Shown here: positions 23,902 to 32,255 of the stretch, piece after piece | Position numbering within the stretch: the first letter of the stretch is position 1 | Layout of the letters: each line of letters begins with the position of its first letter | Virus record (IMG/VR): IMGVR_UViG_3300025712_000005 | Span: 1 to 64,000 of that record | Source: a virus | Length of the DNA stretch: 64,000 bases | Reading direction: 5' to 3' (one strand) | The notes under the pieces: model-generated | Database searches by the model: none | Told to the model about the DNA's origin: nothing | What the model saw: only the letters and a program-made list of their open reading frames with translations | Position numbers and translations under genes: made by a program

Positions 23902-24338
23902 CAGCCTTGCTCCTTGAGTTGCTTGGCTTGCTTAAGCAAAAACTCAGAGCGATCCTTTAAGTCTCCCAAAGTCAAATTCGTTGACTTCATTGACTTCCAC
24001 ATCCCTTCCAAATCAGTGCAAGCTTTGGCTTGTTGCTCAAAGTTGTGTGCATCCATATTAAAGGACTCAACTTTACATTCAGTTCTTTGTAGCAATTCAT
24101 AACGCTCTTTCTCAAGCGCGGCTATTCTTTCTAATAGCCCACCTTCATAGTCACTCTGCTTTTCTGATTCTTCGGCACATCGCGCTAGTTCGCCCGATTT
24201 ATATTCCTCAAGCTCAGTTATTTTTTCAGCTTGTGACTCAAGCATGTCAATCATTTCAAGTACTTGAGGGATTGCAAAAATCAACTTTTTATTCGTTGAT
24301 AACTTTCGCCAAAATTCTATTTTTTCTGGGTTATTCAT
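23901..24338 (-). CDS. coiled-coil cassette protein, copy 4 (divergent)
   Basis: 145 residues. Coiled coil (EKITELEEYKSGELARC, ERIAALEKERYELLQR) followed by NFEQQAKACTDLEGMW...LKDRSEFLLKQAKQLKEQG, a weak but ordered match to the KRDLEQQAK...EFLDRAKQLHEQ module of copies 1 and 3. Confidence 0.6.
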   Translation of the reverse strand: MNNPEKIEFWRKLSTNKKLIFAIPQVLEMIDMLESQAEKITELEEYKSGELARCAEESEKQSDYEGGLLERIAALEKERYELLQRTECKVESFNMDAHNFEQQAKACTDLEGMWKSMKSTNLTLGDLKDRSEFLLKQAKQLKEQG

Positions 24339-24922
24339 GGCGTAATATCCTCCAACCGTTTCTGCAATTCCGCAATTTCACGATTAATTTTTTCACGTTC
24401 TTCTGCGTGGATGTCTGGGATTACGACACGGTATTGAGAACCAGAATTCCACGTAGGCGCTGTTGTTTTTTGCCACTGAGAGCTAAAAGATTCAAACTCA
24501 ATCTCAGCCCCCAAAGCGTGAGCAATACGCTGTTTAGGGTGTGATAATGGTGGCTTATGGCAGGGGGTAAAGTGGCTGGCCATAAAGTTTGCCGTCATAC
24601 CATTAAAACACAAAGATCCATCAGGACTAATATGTGCAATCAACGTCACATCGCCTACAGCGTGATTGCAGGTTTTCTTAACACATATCGCGCCGTGACC
24701 GACTTTGAATTCGGGTTTTGACTCGACCAGTTCAAGGTCTGAGTCTCTGTAAGAGTTAGACCCTTTTTTTCCCCAAGCTACTGAGTATTTGTAATCCGTT
24801 GAATTGTTATTGACACGAATCACCTCCCCCTCAACATCTTTCGGGTTAACTTCAGTGTCTCCCCCATAATACTTACTGCTTTTAGCAATCCGAACTTTGT
24901 CGCCTACTTTGAATTTATTCAT
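24335..24922 (-). CDS. SH3/KOW-like domain protein
   Basis: 195 residues. The N-terminal 65 (VGDKVRIAKSSKYYGG...VEGEVIRVN...YSVAWG...YRDSDLELV) look like a KOW/SH3-type beta barrel, and the C-terminus has a short coiled coil (REKINREIAELQKRLED). Role unknown; KOW-like modules often bind nucleic acid or protein. Confidence 0.6.
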   Translation of the reverse strand: MNKFKVGDKVRIAKSSKYYGGDTEVNPKDVEGEVIRVNNNSTDYKYSVAWGKKGSNSYRDSDLELVESKPEFKVGHGAICVKKTCNHAVGDVTLIAHISPDGSLCFNGMTANFMASHFTPCHKPPLSHPKQRIAHALGAEIEFESFSSQWQKTTAPTWNSGSQYRVVIPDIHAEEREKINREIAELQKRLEDITP

Positions 24923-25113
24923 GATTTTCTCCGCTTTTTCTTAGGACGATAATGACTAGTAGACTCCGCCTTTACTTTGGCTTTATCGGCGGCAGTCATT
25001 TCTGAGTCGAGCACTATGTTGTTAACTCTTCTTGGTAAAATAGCTGGGACACTGTTTGCGGCCATTCCCAACAGGCTGGTTAACATAGCTGTAGATATCA
25101 TCGATCGTTTCAT
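24919..25113 (-). CDS. small protein with hydrophobic N-terminus and basic tail
   Basis: 64 residues. Residues 5-27 (MISTAMLTSLLGMAANSVPAI) are moderately hydrophobic and could be a signal-like segment. The tail YRPKKKRRKS is very basic. It overlaps the LuxR-type regulator gene by 4 bases. Confidence 0.55.
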   Translation of the reverse strand: MKRSMISTAMLTSLLGMAANSVPAILPRRVNNIVLDSEMTAADKAKVKAESTSHYRPKKKRRKS

Positions 25114-25562
25114 ATTTTGTTATCCCCCAAATAATATTTGAAGACCAAACGGGTTGCGCTTGGACAATTAAATTTTGCGTAAATATTTCTCATCGTTGCT
25201 CGTATCGTTCCGACCGCTCTATGCAACGCTAAGGCTGTTTCTTCTTGGCTGTAGCCTTCGACAAGCAAAGCAAAAACTTTTCTCTCAGCAGGGCTTAGGC
25301 GGTCATACATCGAGTCATCACCCTTCGTCTCAAAATACTTAAAATGTGCTACGGCCATTTTTAATCGAGACTCAAAATTCAACAGCTCTCGAATATCCCC
25401 AAGATGGCAGTGAATGGTGTTAAGTTTGATGCTGAGAAGGTCGGCCAGTGTCTGGTCATCTATCCCCAACATATGCAGTCCATACACCTCGTTTTGACGC
25501 TCGTTTAAAAACGGTCTCACGTCTTCGTTGCCGTGGTTTCGAAAGTTCTCGTTCATTCCCAT
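25110..25562 (-). CDS. tandem LuxR/GerE-type HTH protein
   Basis: 150 residues with two HTH units of the same kind: LNERQNEVYGLHMLGIDDQTLADLLSI near 19-60 and LSPAERKVFALLVEGYSQEETALAL...TIRATMRNIYAKF near 89-140. The second matches LuxR C-terminal domains closely. Two DNA-binding units without a sensor domain suggest a monomer that binds two half-sites. ATG 25562 overlaps the upstream stop (TAATG). Confidence 0.75.
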   Translation of the reverse strand: MGMNENFRNHGNEDVRPFLNERQNEVYGLHMLGIDDQTLADLLSIKLNTIHCHLGDIRELLNFESRLKMAVAHFKYFETKGDDSMYDRLSPAERKVFALLVEGYSQEETALALHRAVGTIRATMRNIYAKFNCPSATRLVFKYYLGDNKI

Positions 25563-26053
25563 TAGTACGGTATCCTTTTGCCTACGTTATTAAATAACGT
25601 CTCAACGACTTTGAGGTAAACACAATCGGAATATTGAAATTCACCGTCAGGGCAAAATTGGTTATACCCGCTAGGCTCTTTGTTTTTGCCACTGATAAAC
25701 CCCGAATAAAAAACTTTGCGGTGAACTGGATTTCCAGAACTAAACGCAACCTCAACTAAGTACCAAGTTGATTCTTTCCAACCTGTAGCGGGGGCCATTC
25801 GAACAGGGTGCTTTTTTGATAGCTCAAACCCCATTTCACTTGGCGTCTTTTGCATGGGTATGTAAATGGCTTGTGGTGATTTTTTTGGATAGAACTTGCA
25901 ATGCTCTCTATCTAAGCAGATTGCGGCGCCCTCGGGGGTGGAACCCACCACAAAGTCTGCGTTAACAAACTCCGGTATAACAAGGTGATTTTGGCTATTT
26001 CCCAGCTTGTAAAACAAGCACTCAACACCGACCTTCGGTTCATATTCATTCAT
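25562..26053 (-). CDS. hypothetical protein
   Basis: 163 residues from an exact start box. It contains a central TGWKESTWYLVEVAF and other aromatic segments. No family recognised. It heads the short run of genes ending at 24.9 kb. Confidence 0.65.
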   Translation of the reverse strand: MNEYEPKVGVECLFYKLGNSQNHLVIPEFVNADFVVGSTPEGAAICLDREHCKFYPKKSPQAIYIPMQKTPSEMGFELSKKHPVRMAPATGWKESTWYLVEVAFSSGNPVHRKVFYSGFISGKNKEPSGYNQFCPDGEFQYSDCVYLKVVETLFNNVGKRIPY

Positions 26054-26069
26054 CGTCAATTTCCTTGTT

Positions 26070-26085
26070 GGGGGCACATGCCCCC
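26070..26085. repeat. GGGGGCACATGCCCCC palindrome, copy 1
   Basis: Perfect 6-7 bp stem between the dNMP kinase stop and the start box of the next gene. No U-run follows. Confidence 0.75.
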
Positions 26086-26092
26086 TTGTTAG

Positions 26093-26632
26093 TTAGTCAA
26101 ATTCAAACAGTAAATCAATTACTGATTCTTCAAGGGCTCTATGCCCTTCGTGCGGGTTGTTTAACACCCAATCTTCTTCTTGCTTACGAATCGGCCGCTC
26201 CGAAACATGAGCATCTTTGAGCAAATCAATATCGGTTTCTATGTGGATTAATTTACCCCCTAAAGCTCGGATCAACTGCGCTTCATTCTCAAAACGAACG
26301 TCAGTGACAATCACTGGCTTTTTGCTGGCCAAGATAAACTTACGCATGGATAACACCCATAAATCAGGGTGTATTAAATCTCGGCCCCATTCGGTTCCCA
26401 GCGTTTGTAATGCTCTACGAGGGTTGACGCCAAATTCAGGATCCACTTTTTCTTTGAATTCTAAACTCTCCATATTCATAGGAGACCAACCAAAAATAAT
26501 CGTACAGGCCTCTTTCATGGGGGCAGCAAACGAGCGAGTAATCATCTCAGGGTGCTGCTTTTGGATCATACGGGCAACGGTATCTTTGCCTGAGCCTTTG
26601 CGACCGGCTATGCCGATTAACTTAGTCTGCAT
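26093..26632 (-). CDS. deoxynucleoside monophosphate kinase
   Basis: 179 residues. Walker A GRKGSGKDT near residue 10, TLGTEWGRDLIHPD near 84 and VTDVRFENEAQLI near 112 are hallmarks of phage dNMP kinases (T4 gp1, T5 dnk). The enzyme phosphorylates dNMPs to feed phage DNA synthesis. ATG 26632 lies inside the end of the upstream gene; a GTG two codons earlier is less likely. Confidence 0.85.
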   Translation of the reverse strand: MQTKLIGIAGRKGSGKDTVARMIQKQHPEMITRSFAAPMKEACTIIFGWSPMNMESLEFKEKVDPEFGVNPRRALQTLGTEWGRDLIHPDLWVLSMRKFILASKKPVIVTDVRFENEAQLIRALGGKLIHIETDIDLLKDAHVSERPIRKQEEDWVLNNPHEGHRALEESVIDLLFEFD

Positions 26633-26954
26633 TGACACGCCCCTTCACCTTGTTGTCGATAATCCAAACCGTAAACTCCAGCTTTTGTTCCTCGGATATA
26701 AACCAATCAATACCTTTCTCGTCCATGAATCCCCGCATTTCTAAACGCGTTACATAATAGGTTTTTATTTCTTCGTAAGTTACTGCGGGAAGTGCAGTGC
26801 TTTTTAGTCGACGCATGTCAGTTACAACATACTTGTCTAAGAAACCAAGCTCCCATAGGGCAACGGCTCTTTGCTGGCTGTCGGTATCCGACAATTCTGT
26901 AGGGTCTAAAAGTAGCATCCCAATACTTAACTGTTCTCTCTTAAATACTTCCAT
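26622..26954 (-). CDS. hypothetical protein
   Basis: 110 residues, no recognised family. Exact start box. Overlaps the dNMP kinase start by 11 bases. Confidence 0.65.
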   Translation of the reverse strand: MEVFKREQLSIGMLLLDPTELSDTDSQQRAVALWELGFLDKYVVTDMRRLKSTALPAVTYEEIKTYYVTRLEMRGFMDEKGIDWFISEEQKLEFTVWIIDNKVKGRVNAD

Positions 26955-26965
26955 CGTCAATTTCC

Positions 26966-27253
26966 TTAAAGTGGTTCGCCAAATAAAGCAAGGCGCATTA
27001 ATTTTCTCTCAGGGGAGATTTGTTTTTCTTTTGCTGAGTGCAGCAAGCGGATACTTCTTACGTTCTTTTCACCGTACTCAACTTCATAGTGAAACTTCCC
27101 AGACTCCATCAAATACAAAATAATTTGAGAGGCACGGGGAGTGCTGCAACCATAAGTCTCAGCGACTCTTCTAGCTGTCCAAAATTCGCCACTAGCAAGC
27201 ATTCTTTCGGCTACCATTGGGTAGCCCCATTTAGCTTCGCCTTTTTTACGCAT
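26966..27253 (-). CDS. winged-helix/HTH-like regulator
   Basis: 95 residues. FWTARRVAETYGCSTPRASQIILYLMESGKFHYEVEYGEKNVRSIRLL fits a winged helix: recognition helix (TPRASQIILYL) then a beta wing. It overlaps the upstream gene by 8 bases. Possible phage transcription regulator. Confidence 0.6.
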   Translation of the reverse strand: MRKKGEAKWGYPMVAERMLASGEFWTARRVAETYGCSTPRASQIILYLMESGKFHYEVEYGEKNVRSIRLLHSAKEKQISPERKLMRLALFGEPL

Positions 27254-27896
27254 CGGCCTTCTCCTTGCGCTTCGGCGTTTTCAGCTTGTTTAGGGAGGCG
27301 ACCGCTTTCTTATCCGTCTGGGTCATTAGCGCCATGCCGTTAGAGGGCATAAACGGGTCAAACACTTTGGTGATTTCTCGCAGCTGCTTGTCTGTGTTGA
27401 TTGACCATAGGACTTTTTCAGCGTCTTTCATCAGCGTGGATAACTCAACATAAAGTGCATTCCAAGCGGTTCTAATACCGAATAGTTCAGGTTCACACCC
27501 TTTTAGTACTTCGTCCGAGTTGATATTAAAGTCATGTCTACCATTTTCAGGAACCCACTCGTCACCCTCTAATCTGGGGTTGAAATGACGTTCCATAACA
27601 AAATCAAACTTTAGGTTGCTGTCACTAAAGGTGAGGTACATGCGATTATGGCCATTGAAATCTTCAAACCATCCCGAGTAACAGTTAAGCGTTTGGGTGG
27701 CGTTTATGTGCATATTGCTAATACCATTTGCTCGGGCAAACCCGAGTAGTTTTTCAAATTTCTTCGGGCGAAATTTAACTGCGGCTTTTCGTGCTAACGC
27801 TTTCAATTGCTCTTCGAGCTCTTTAAATCGGTCAGCGAATTGGTCTTCAGCGAGTTGCTCAAGCATGTTGCGTTTTTGGGTAGGTGTTAATTTCAT
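27246..27896 (-). CDS. hypothetical protein
   Basis: 216 residues. N-terminal coiled coil (FADRFKELEEQLKALARKA), then a domain with NGISNMHINATQTLNCYSGWFEDFNGHNRMYL. It resembles conserved phage proteins of unknown function. Start box GGAATTGACGATG with a palindrome just upstream. Confidence 0.65.
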   Translation of the reverse strand: MKLTPTQKRNMLEQLAEDQFADRFKELEEQLKALARKAAVKFRPKKFEKLLGFARANGISNMHINATQTLNCYSGWFEDFNGHNRMYLTFSDSNLKFDFVMERHFNPRLEGDEWVPENGRHDFNINSDEVLKGCEPELFGIRTAWNALYVELSTLMKDAEKVLWSINTDKQLREITKVFDPFMPSNGMALMTQTDKKAVASLNKLKTPKRKEKADA

Positions 27897-27909
27897 CGTC
27901 AATTCCTTT

Positions 27910-27925
27910 GGGGGCACATGCCCCC
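27910..27925. repeat. GGGGGCACATGCCCCC palindrome, copy 2
   Basis: Identical 16-base palindrome between the ArdA-like stop and the next start box. Confidence 0.75.
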
Positions 27926-27930
27926 TGATT

Positions 27931-28602
27931 TTAGTTAGTTAAAAAATAGTGATTGCTGTCTTCACACCACGAATCCAACTCAGCATTACCCCAACTTTCA
28001 TAGTCAAAGTAATTACTGAGTTCGCCGAGGTTATCGTTAACTCCATAGCGGTCGGCCATGTTCATAAAGAACGTGGCTTCATTTGAAAACTCACCGACAT
28101 AGGTCTCAGAAATATCAGACACAACAATATTGCAAGCATGAGCCGCCTCACAGACACCTTCAGGATGCTTGTCAGAATACTCAAGATACTCAAAATCTAT
28201 TTGAGTAATAGCGTCATATTCGTGGCCGATATAGCCGCTGACAATGTAATCAACAGCGTCAGAGCAAGCGACAATGATGCAACCGTGATCGTCAATATCC
28301 GAAATCAATTCTTCAAGAGCCGCATATTCTTCAGAGTCTTCATCATCAGGGAGGGCTTCGTTTAGAATGGTATCCAGAAAGGTGCGGTATTCATCTAAGA
28401 ACCAATAAACATTGTTCTCGAAGTCAGTAGCACTGTCGCCAAGCACATCCACGCAAAATTCAACGCTGAAATTAGTGCAGACGTCAACGCGAAGCGTTAT
28501 CTCATCCGCATATTCTTCATCATTAATTTTGTGTTCAGCGAGTATTTTTTGAACTGTCTCAGGCAAGTCTTCATAGACAGTATTTAAGATTGGTTTTGTC
28601 AT
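27931..28602 (-). CDS. ardA: ArdA-like antirestriction protein
   Basis: 223 residues, very acidic. The C-terminal 90 residues (ETYVGEFSNEATFFMNMADRY... LSNYFDYESWGNAEL...HYFLTN) match the ArdA pattern Y-GEF---F----A---G---L--YFDYE-W. ArdA proteins mimic B-form DNA and block type I restriction enzymes, which fits the strong negative charge. The N-terminal half is longer than typical ArdA (about 165 residues) and acidic too. Exact start box. Confidence 0.72.
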   Translation of the reverse strand: MTKPILNTVYEDLPETVQKILAEHKINDEEYADEITLRVDVCTNFSVEFCVDVLGDSATDFENNVYWFLDEYRTFLDTILNEALPDDEDSEEYAALEELISDIDDHGCIIVACSDAVDYIVSGYIGHEYDAITQIDFEYLEYSDKHPEGVCEAAHACNIVVSDISETYVGEFSNEATFFMNMADRYGVNDNLGELSNYFDYESWGNAELDSWCEDSNHYFLTN

Positions 28603-28645
28603 CGTCAATTTCCAATTTTGTTGCTCAAAAGAGCTAGTTAATTAT

Positions 28646-28663
28646 CGGTGGAATTCTCCACCG
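28646..28663. repeat. hairpin CGGTGGA-ATTC-TCCACCG
   Basis: A perfect 7-bp stem in the 74-base spacer between two minus-strand genes, without a following U-run. It differs in sequence from the GGGGGCACATGCCCCC family but occupies the same kind of place. Confidence 0.5.
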
Positions 28664-28682
28664 GATTCAAATAGTAGCATAA

Positions 28683-28991
28683 CTATTTGTGGGTTTCCAT
28701 CTCCAAATCATAGTCTGGATGCTCAAAGAAACACACGTATTTATCCGCTTTTTCATCATAGCGAATTGAGTAATCTGAGACGTAAGTTTTACCTTTAATT
28801 ACTTGGTCAGGGAAGTCATCCATCTCAAAGAAATCGGTTATCACACCGCGTTTTCTTTCTTCATCCACAGCAACAATAAAACTCATCTCATCGTTGCCAT
28901 AATAATAATCTATCCCATGGATAGTCGAATCAAAAAAGTAATCCTGAGCGACCACACCCGCCTTAAATTTCTCATAGTTAATTTCACGCAT
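28683..28991 (-). CDS. hypothetical acidic protein
   Basis: 102 residues, acidic and Tyr/Phe-rich (TIHGIDYYYGNDEMSF). No family. Overlaps the methylase gene by 8 bases. Confidence 0.6.
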   Translation of the reverse strand: MREINYEKFKAGVVAQDYFFDSTIHGIDYYYGNDEMSFIVAVDEERKRGVITDFFEMDDFPDQVIKGKTYVSDYSIRYDEKADKYVCFFEHPDYDLEMETHK

Positions 28992-29643
28992 TCTTTATAA
29001 TCTCCACGATTTTAGTATTTACTTTTGCGGTTGCAAACGTGTCGTTTGGTAAGACTTCCAATTCGGTAAAAGAAAAATCACCTTTTAATTTAGCCTCGTT
29101 ATAACTGGTCGGAACCAAGGCAATCATGATGCCCCCCTCGACCAGCAAATCATACGCATGTTGCATATGCTTTACCACTGGAGTGAAGGGGGGATTCATA
29201 CAAATACAAGTGAACTCAATATCTGGCTGATAATCTAAAAAGTCCATTTGATGTTTTTCAACATAACTGAAATCCGGCGTATGCTGTACCCGAGAGGCTA
29301 ACTGAATATTTAATTCAACCCCGACTACTTTGGCCCAGTCATGTTTCAACAACTCTCGAAGAATTTGACCTGTGCCAAAACTAGGCTCCAACACATAGGA
29401 TTCATGAGTATAAAAATCCCACGCCACATATTCGACCATACGCTGAGCAACATCCGAAGGTGTCACATGACACTCGGTACTTTTATCGACCGTTACAATC
29501 TCAATTTTTGGGCCACAATCTAACGTCAACTCAGCCTCAATCGATTTTGTGCAGGGCTTGACCGCATAGAGCGGCTTGTCAGGGCGGCGAAAAGCCGCCG
29601 CCCCCATACCACCAACGTTATGCAGTCTCTTCACCGGCCACAT
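28984..29643 (-). CDS. class I DNA methyltransferase (N6-adenine type)
   Basis: 219 residues. SAM-binding motif I appears as VLEPSFGTGQIL near 85, and the catalytic motif IV is NPPF near 150, typical of amino-methyltransferases acting on adenine. There is no visible target-recognition domain, so it is a small orphan enzyme. It could protect phage DNA from host restriction, complementing the nearby ArdA-like protein. The start lies 26 bases inside the DUF3560 gene. Confidence 0.8.
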   Translation of the reverse strand: MWPVKRLHNVGGMGAAAFRRPDKPLYAVKPCTKSIEAELTLDCGPKIEIVTVDKSTECHVTPSDVAQRMVEYVAWDFYTHESYVLEPSFGTGQILRELLKHDWAKVVGVELNIQLASRVQHTPDFSYVEKHQMDFLDYQPDIEFTCICMNPPFTPVVKHMQHAYDLLVEGGIMIALVPTSYNEAKLKGDFSFTELEVLPNDTFATAKVNTKIVEIIKNA

Positions 29644-31015
29644 ACTCCCCTTGTTTTACAAACGAGATGGATTCGATTTTATGTTTCTTCGAATCCGTTA
29701 ACGAAACAACCACCCAAGGACGGCAGTACCATGCTTCTTTTTGAGCCGCTTCTCGGGTGTCGATCGTAACCTTTACCCGAACCTCACCACAGTAAGAATC
29801 ACGCGTGCCACGGATTTCACCTCGCTGCTTGGCATAGTCCGCTTTGGTCATCTCAACAATTTCCATCATCTCCAGCTTGCCGCCATAGCCACGCACTCCA
29901 GCATGAGAGAATAACTCAGCACACGGATTCACAATTGGCGCTTTCTTTGGCGGTGGAGCAGGGACGGTGTAATCAAGCGAGGCCATCAGGTCAACCCATT
30001 CGCTCGCTAACAGCTCCAAACTTTTACCTTCACCAATTTGAATCGGAAGCGATTGAACGCTTGTCACCTTCCATTTGCCCCCCTCCGTGGCTTTTGCCGT
30101 CGGTTTCTCAGCGCCGTGTGTTCTGCAAAACGTTTGCAGAATTGGCGCAGTCAACTGGCCTTCAAATTTTGACGTCTCAGCAAAAAAGCTTTGCTCATAC
30201 GACAAGCGATTTAAGATATGATTAATCCAACGATAGTGAAAATTGGAATCCGCAATTTTCTGAGCCGCTTTTAAATTGACGTCAATTGCATGGCTAGTCG
30301 TCCACTCACCGTCGTTCAATTTGCCCCAGCTGCCATTCACTGAATATTTATAGTGATTGCAAATCTGCTTAACAGACTGATCAATCGTTTCTGAATCCCG
30401 CTTTTTGTCCAAGCGAACCCACAAGCTCAAACGAAACTCATCATCGTTCAAGCTGCGTTGGTGCTTTCGCAAATCAGCCAGCAAAGTTTTAATGCGATTC
30501 GAACGAGTGTACGCATCGGCTTTCTTGTTGGCGTGGTGAATAACTCCGGAGATTTTCCACTTCCAATACTGAATATTGCTTTCCATCTCTTTGGCTTTTG
30601 CCTCCGATCGCTCCGCAGAATCTTTCATTTTTTCCGCTTTGCGTTGGCTGTGATGACCGGCCAAAATTGGCTGGTGACTCATCTTGGCCGCAATAGTTTG
30701 AGCCGCTTCAGCATACCCTGACGCACGCTGAATTTTCTTCTCGGTCATCTCAATCAAACGCTGGGATTTTATTTCAGCACGCTCAGCCATCGTGGTGCCC
30801 TCAGGCTCAATCGAACCGGCCAAAGCAATCGCCATGTCTTCACGTTTTGTATTCCACGCGGCGCCATAAAATTTTTGCATCGGAGCCCACTTGAAGCCTA
30901 GCTCTTTGAGCTCACCATACAGCTCATCGCTGATACGGTCGTTAGTGTAAATACGTAGCTTGTTGTCTTCAGCTGAATACGTGGCTGAATCAATTTCTGG
31001 GTAGTTAGTTTGCAT
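29618..31015 (-). CDS. DUF3560-domain protein
   Basis: 465 residues. Residues about 80-165 (RASGYAEAAQTIAAKMSHQPILAGHHSQRKAEKMKDSAERS...IQYWKWK) match the DUF3560 pattern found in plasmid and phage accessory proteins. The N-terminal part (LRIYTNDRISDELYGELKELGFKWAP) resembles the module often preceding DUF3560. Function unknown; frequently near methylases and antirestriction genes, as here. Exact start box. Confidence 0.7.
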   Translation of the reverse strand: MQTNYPEIDSATYSAEDNKLRIYTNDRISDELYGELKELGFKWAPMQKFYGAAWNTKREDMAIALAGSIEPEGTTMAERAEIKSQRLIEMTEKKIQRASGYAEAAQTIAAKMSHQPILAGHHSQRKAEKMKDSAERSEAKAKEMESNIQYWKWKISGVIHHANKKADAYTRSNRIKTLLADLRKHQRSLNDDEFRLSLWVRLDKKRDSETIDQSVKQICNHYKYSVNGSWGKLNDGEWTTSHAIDVNLKAAQKIADSNFHYRWINHILNRLSYEQSFFAETSKFEGQLTAPILQTFCRTHGAEKPTAKATEGGKWKVTSVQSLPIQIGEGKSLELLASEWVDLMASLDYTVPAPPPKKAPIVNPCAELFSHAGVRGYGGKLEMMEIVEMTKADYAKQRGEIRGTRDSYCGEVRVKVTIDTREAAQKEAWYCRPWVVVSLTDSKKHKIESISFVKQGEYVAGEETA

Positions 31016-31029
31016 CGTCAATTTCCTTT

Positions 31030-31044
31030 GGGGGCACATGCCCC
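31030..31044. repeat. GGGGGCACATGCCCC palindrome, copy 3
   Basis: One base shorter than the full copy; lies between the next gene's stop and the DUF3560 start box. Confidence 0.7.
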
Positions 31045-31047
31045 TCG

Positions 31048-31323
31048 TTAGTTTAGTTTAATTAAAATGTAATCTTTTGTGTAAGCCTCTGCTTCAGCGG
31101 CTTTGTAGTGGTTGGGCAAGATTAACTCCAACTCATCGTGGTACTTTCTGGCGGACTCTTCCCCGAAACTTTCCGCCATTTCTAACAGGTCAATTAAAAT
31201 AATCTTAGCTTGAGGGCCAACGGTCGCCCAAGTTTCTTTTTTTGTATTTAACCAAGCATGATAAAAATCTTGCTTGTTTAACGAGTATTCCAAGCCTCGA
31301 AACTTTCTAGGTTTATTAGTCAT
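31048..31323 (-). CDS. hypothetical protein
   Basis: 91 residues from a start box with two extra bases (GGAAAAATTGACGATG). Helical, no family. The end lies 4 bases from the palindrome. Confidence 0.6.
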   Translation of the reverse strand: MTNKPRKFRGLEYSLNKQDFYHAWLNTKKETWATVGPQAKIILIDLLEMAESFGEESARKYHDELELILPNHYKAAEAEAYTKDYILIKLN

Positions 31324-31336
31324 CGTCAATTTTTCC

Positions 31337-31546
31337 TTATCGTGAACCGTAATAGAGCGTTGATAACATATCGTTACGACGCTCAACCCATTCAAATTCT
31401 TTGGTATCAACTTGAATAGAAATTATCGTGCCATCCGTTCGAGAATTTACCGACACAAACCCTTCGGAGTGGGCTTCTTCCAGCGTCTCAAAGTTTTCGC
31501 TTTCAGCAATCGCTTTGTCGTATTGGTCTTTCGTTATTTCAAACAT
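31337..31546 (-). CDS. hypothetical small protein
   Basis: 69 residues. Start box variant GGAAATTGATGATG offers two adjacent ATGs; the second is in the canonical position. No family recognised. Confidence 0.6.
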   Translation of the reverse strand: MFEITKDQYDKAIAESENFETLEEAHSEGFVSVNSRTDGTIISIQVDTKEFEWVERRNDMLSTLYYGSR

Positions 31547-31562
31547 CATCAATTTCCTTACG

Positions 31563-31578
31563 GGGGGCACATGCCCCC
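31563..31578. repeat. GGGGGCACATGCCCCC palindrome, copy 4
   Basis: Full-length copy between two minus-strand genes, directly before the start box of the 69-residue gene. Confidence 0.75.
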
Positions 31579-31586
31579 TGATTTAA

Positions 31587-32255
31587 TTACTCGTTGTTAA
31601 ACTTTACCATTTTGTTAGCGATTTCTATGATTGTGTCCCAAAGCTCTTCAGGGTCAGTCGCCTCAAACATGTCGAAACTTTTAAGCGAAACAAAATCTCG
31701 CAATTCATCCTTTGAACCATTTATCAGCGAGACCGTGATTGGCTCATGAAAAAAGCTATCGCCTAACTCAATAATGGCTTTATCAATATCAGACACGGGT
31801 GATTCAAAATGCTCACCCTCTCGAACCCAGTAAGCCATTGCCGTTCTTTGAGTCCCCGAATCATAATGATAGCAACCGTAAACGTCTTGGTTAGGCTCAG
31901 CAATCACCGCTTTTAAGCGCCCAATTGCCCCTGACAAACTGTTGTCGAAGGTCTTCCAAGCCGAATCAAACAAAAATGTCCACACCCCGCTATCAATCTT
32001 AAGTAACCCCATTACCCGACATGAATAACGTGACCATGCTTCCATTTCCATGGGAGCGGGGAGGTCGCTACACATTGCCATGTGCCCCGCCAAACAAAGC
32101 ACATGCCCGCACTCCAACGGTTCCGATCCACGGTACGCAAGCAAGTCATGAGGGTCATCATGCTTATTGCAATACTGATACATATCGAAGTGTTCATAAT
32201 TTTCAGGAAGTGCTTCCAAATACGTTAAAAACCGTTTCATATTGCCAATATTCAT
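31587..32255 (-). CDS. hypothetical protein
   Basis: 222 residues. Contains LECGHVLCLAGHMAMCSD followed by a Trp-rich part, a pattern I associate with uncharacterised phage and plasmid proteins; the His/Cys cluster might bind metal. Start overlaps the upstream gene by 4 bases. Confidence 0.65.
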   Translation of the reverse strand: MNIGNMKRFLTYLEALPENYEHFDMYQYCNKHDDPHDLLAYRGSEPLECGHVLCLAGHMAMCSDLPAPMEMEAWSRYSCRVMGLLKIDSGVWTFLFDSAWKTFDNSLSGAIGRLKAVIAEPNQDVYGCYHYDSGTQRTAMAYWVREGEHFESPVSDIDKAIIELGDSFFHEPITVSLINGSKDELRDFVSLKSFDMFEATDPEELWDTIIEIANKMVKFNNE

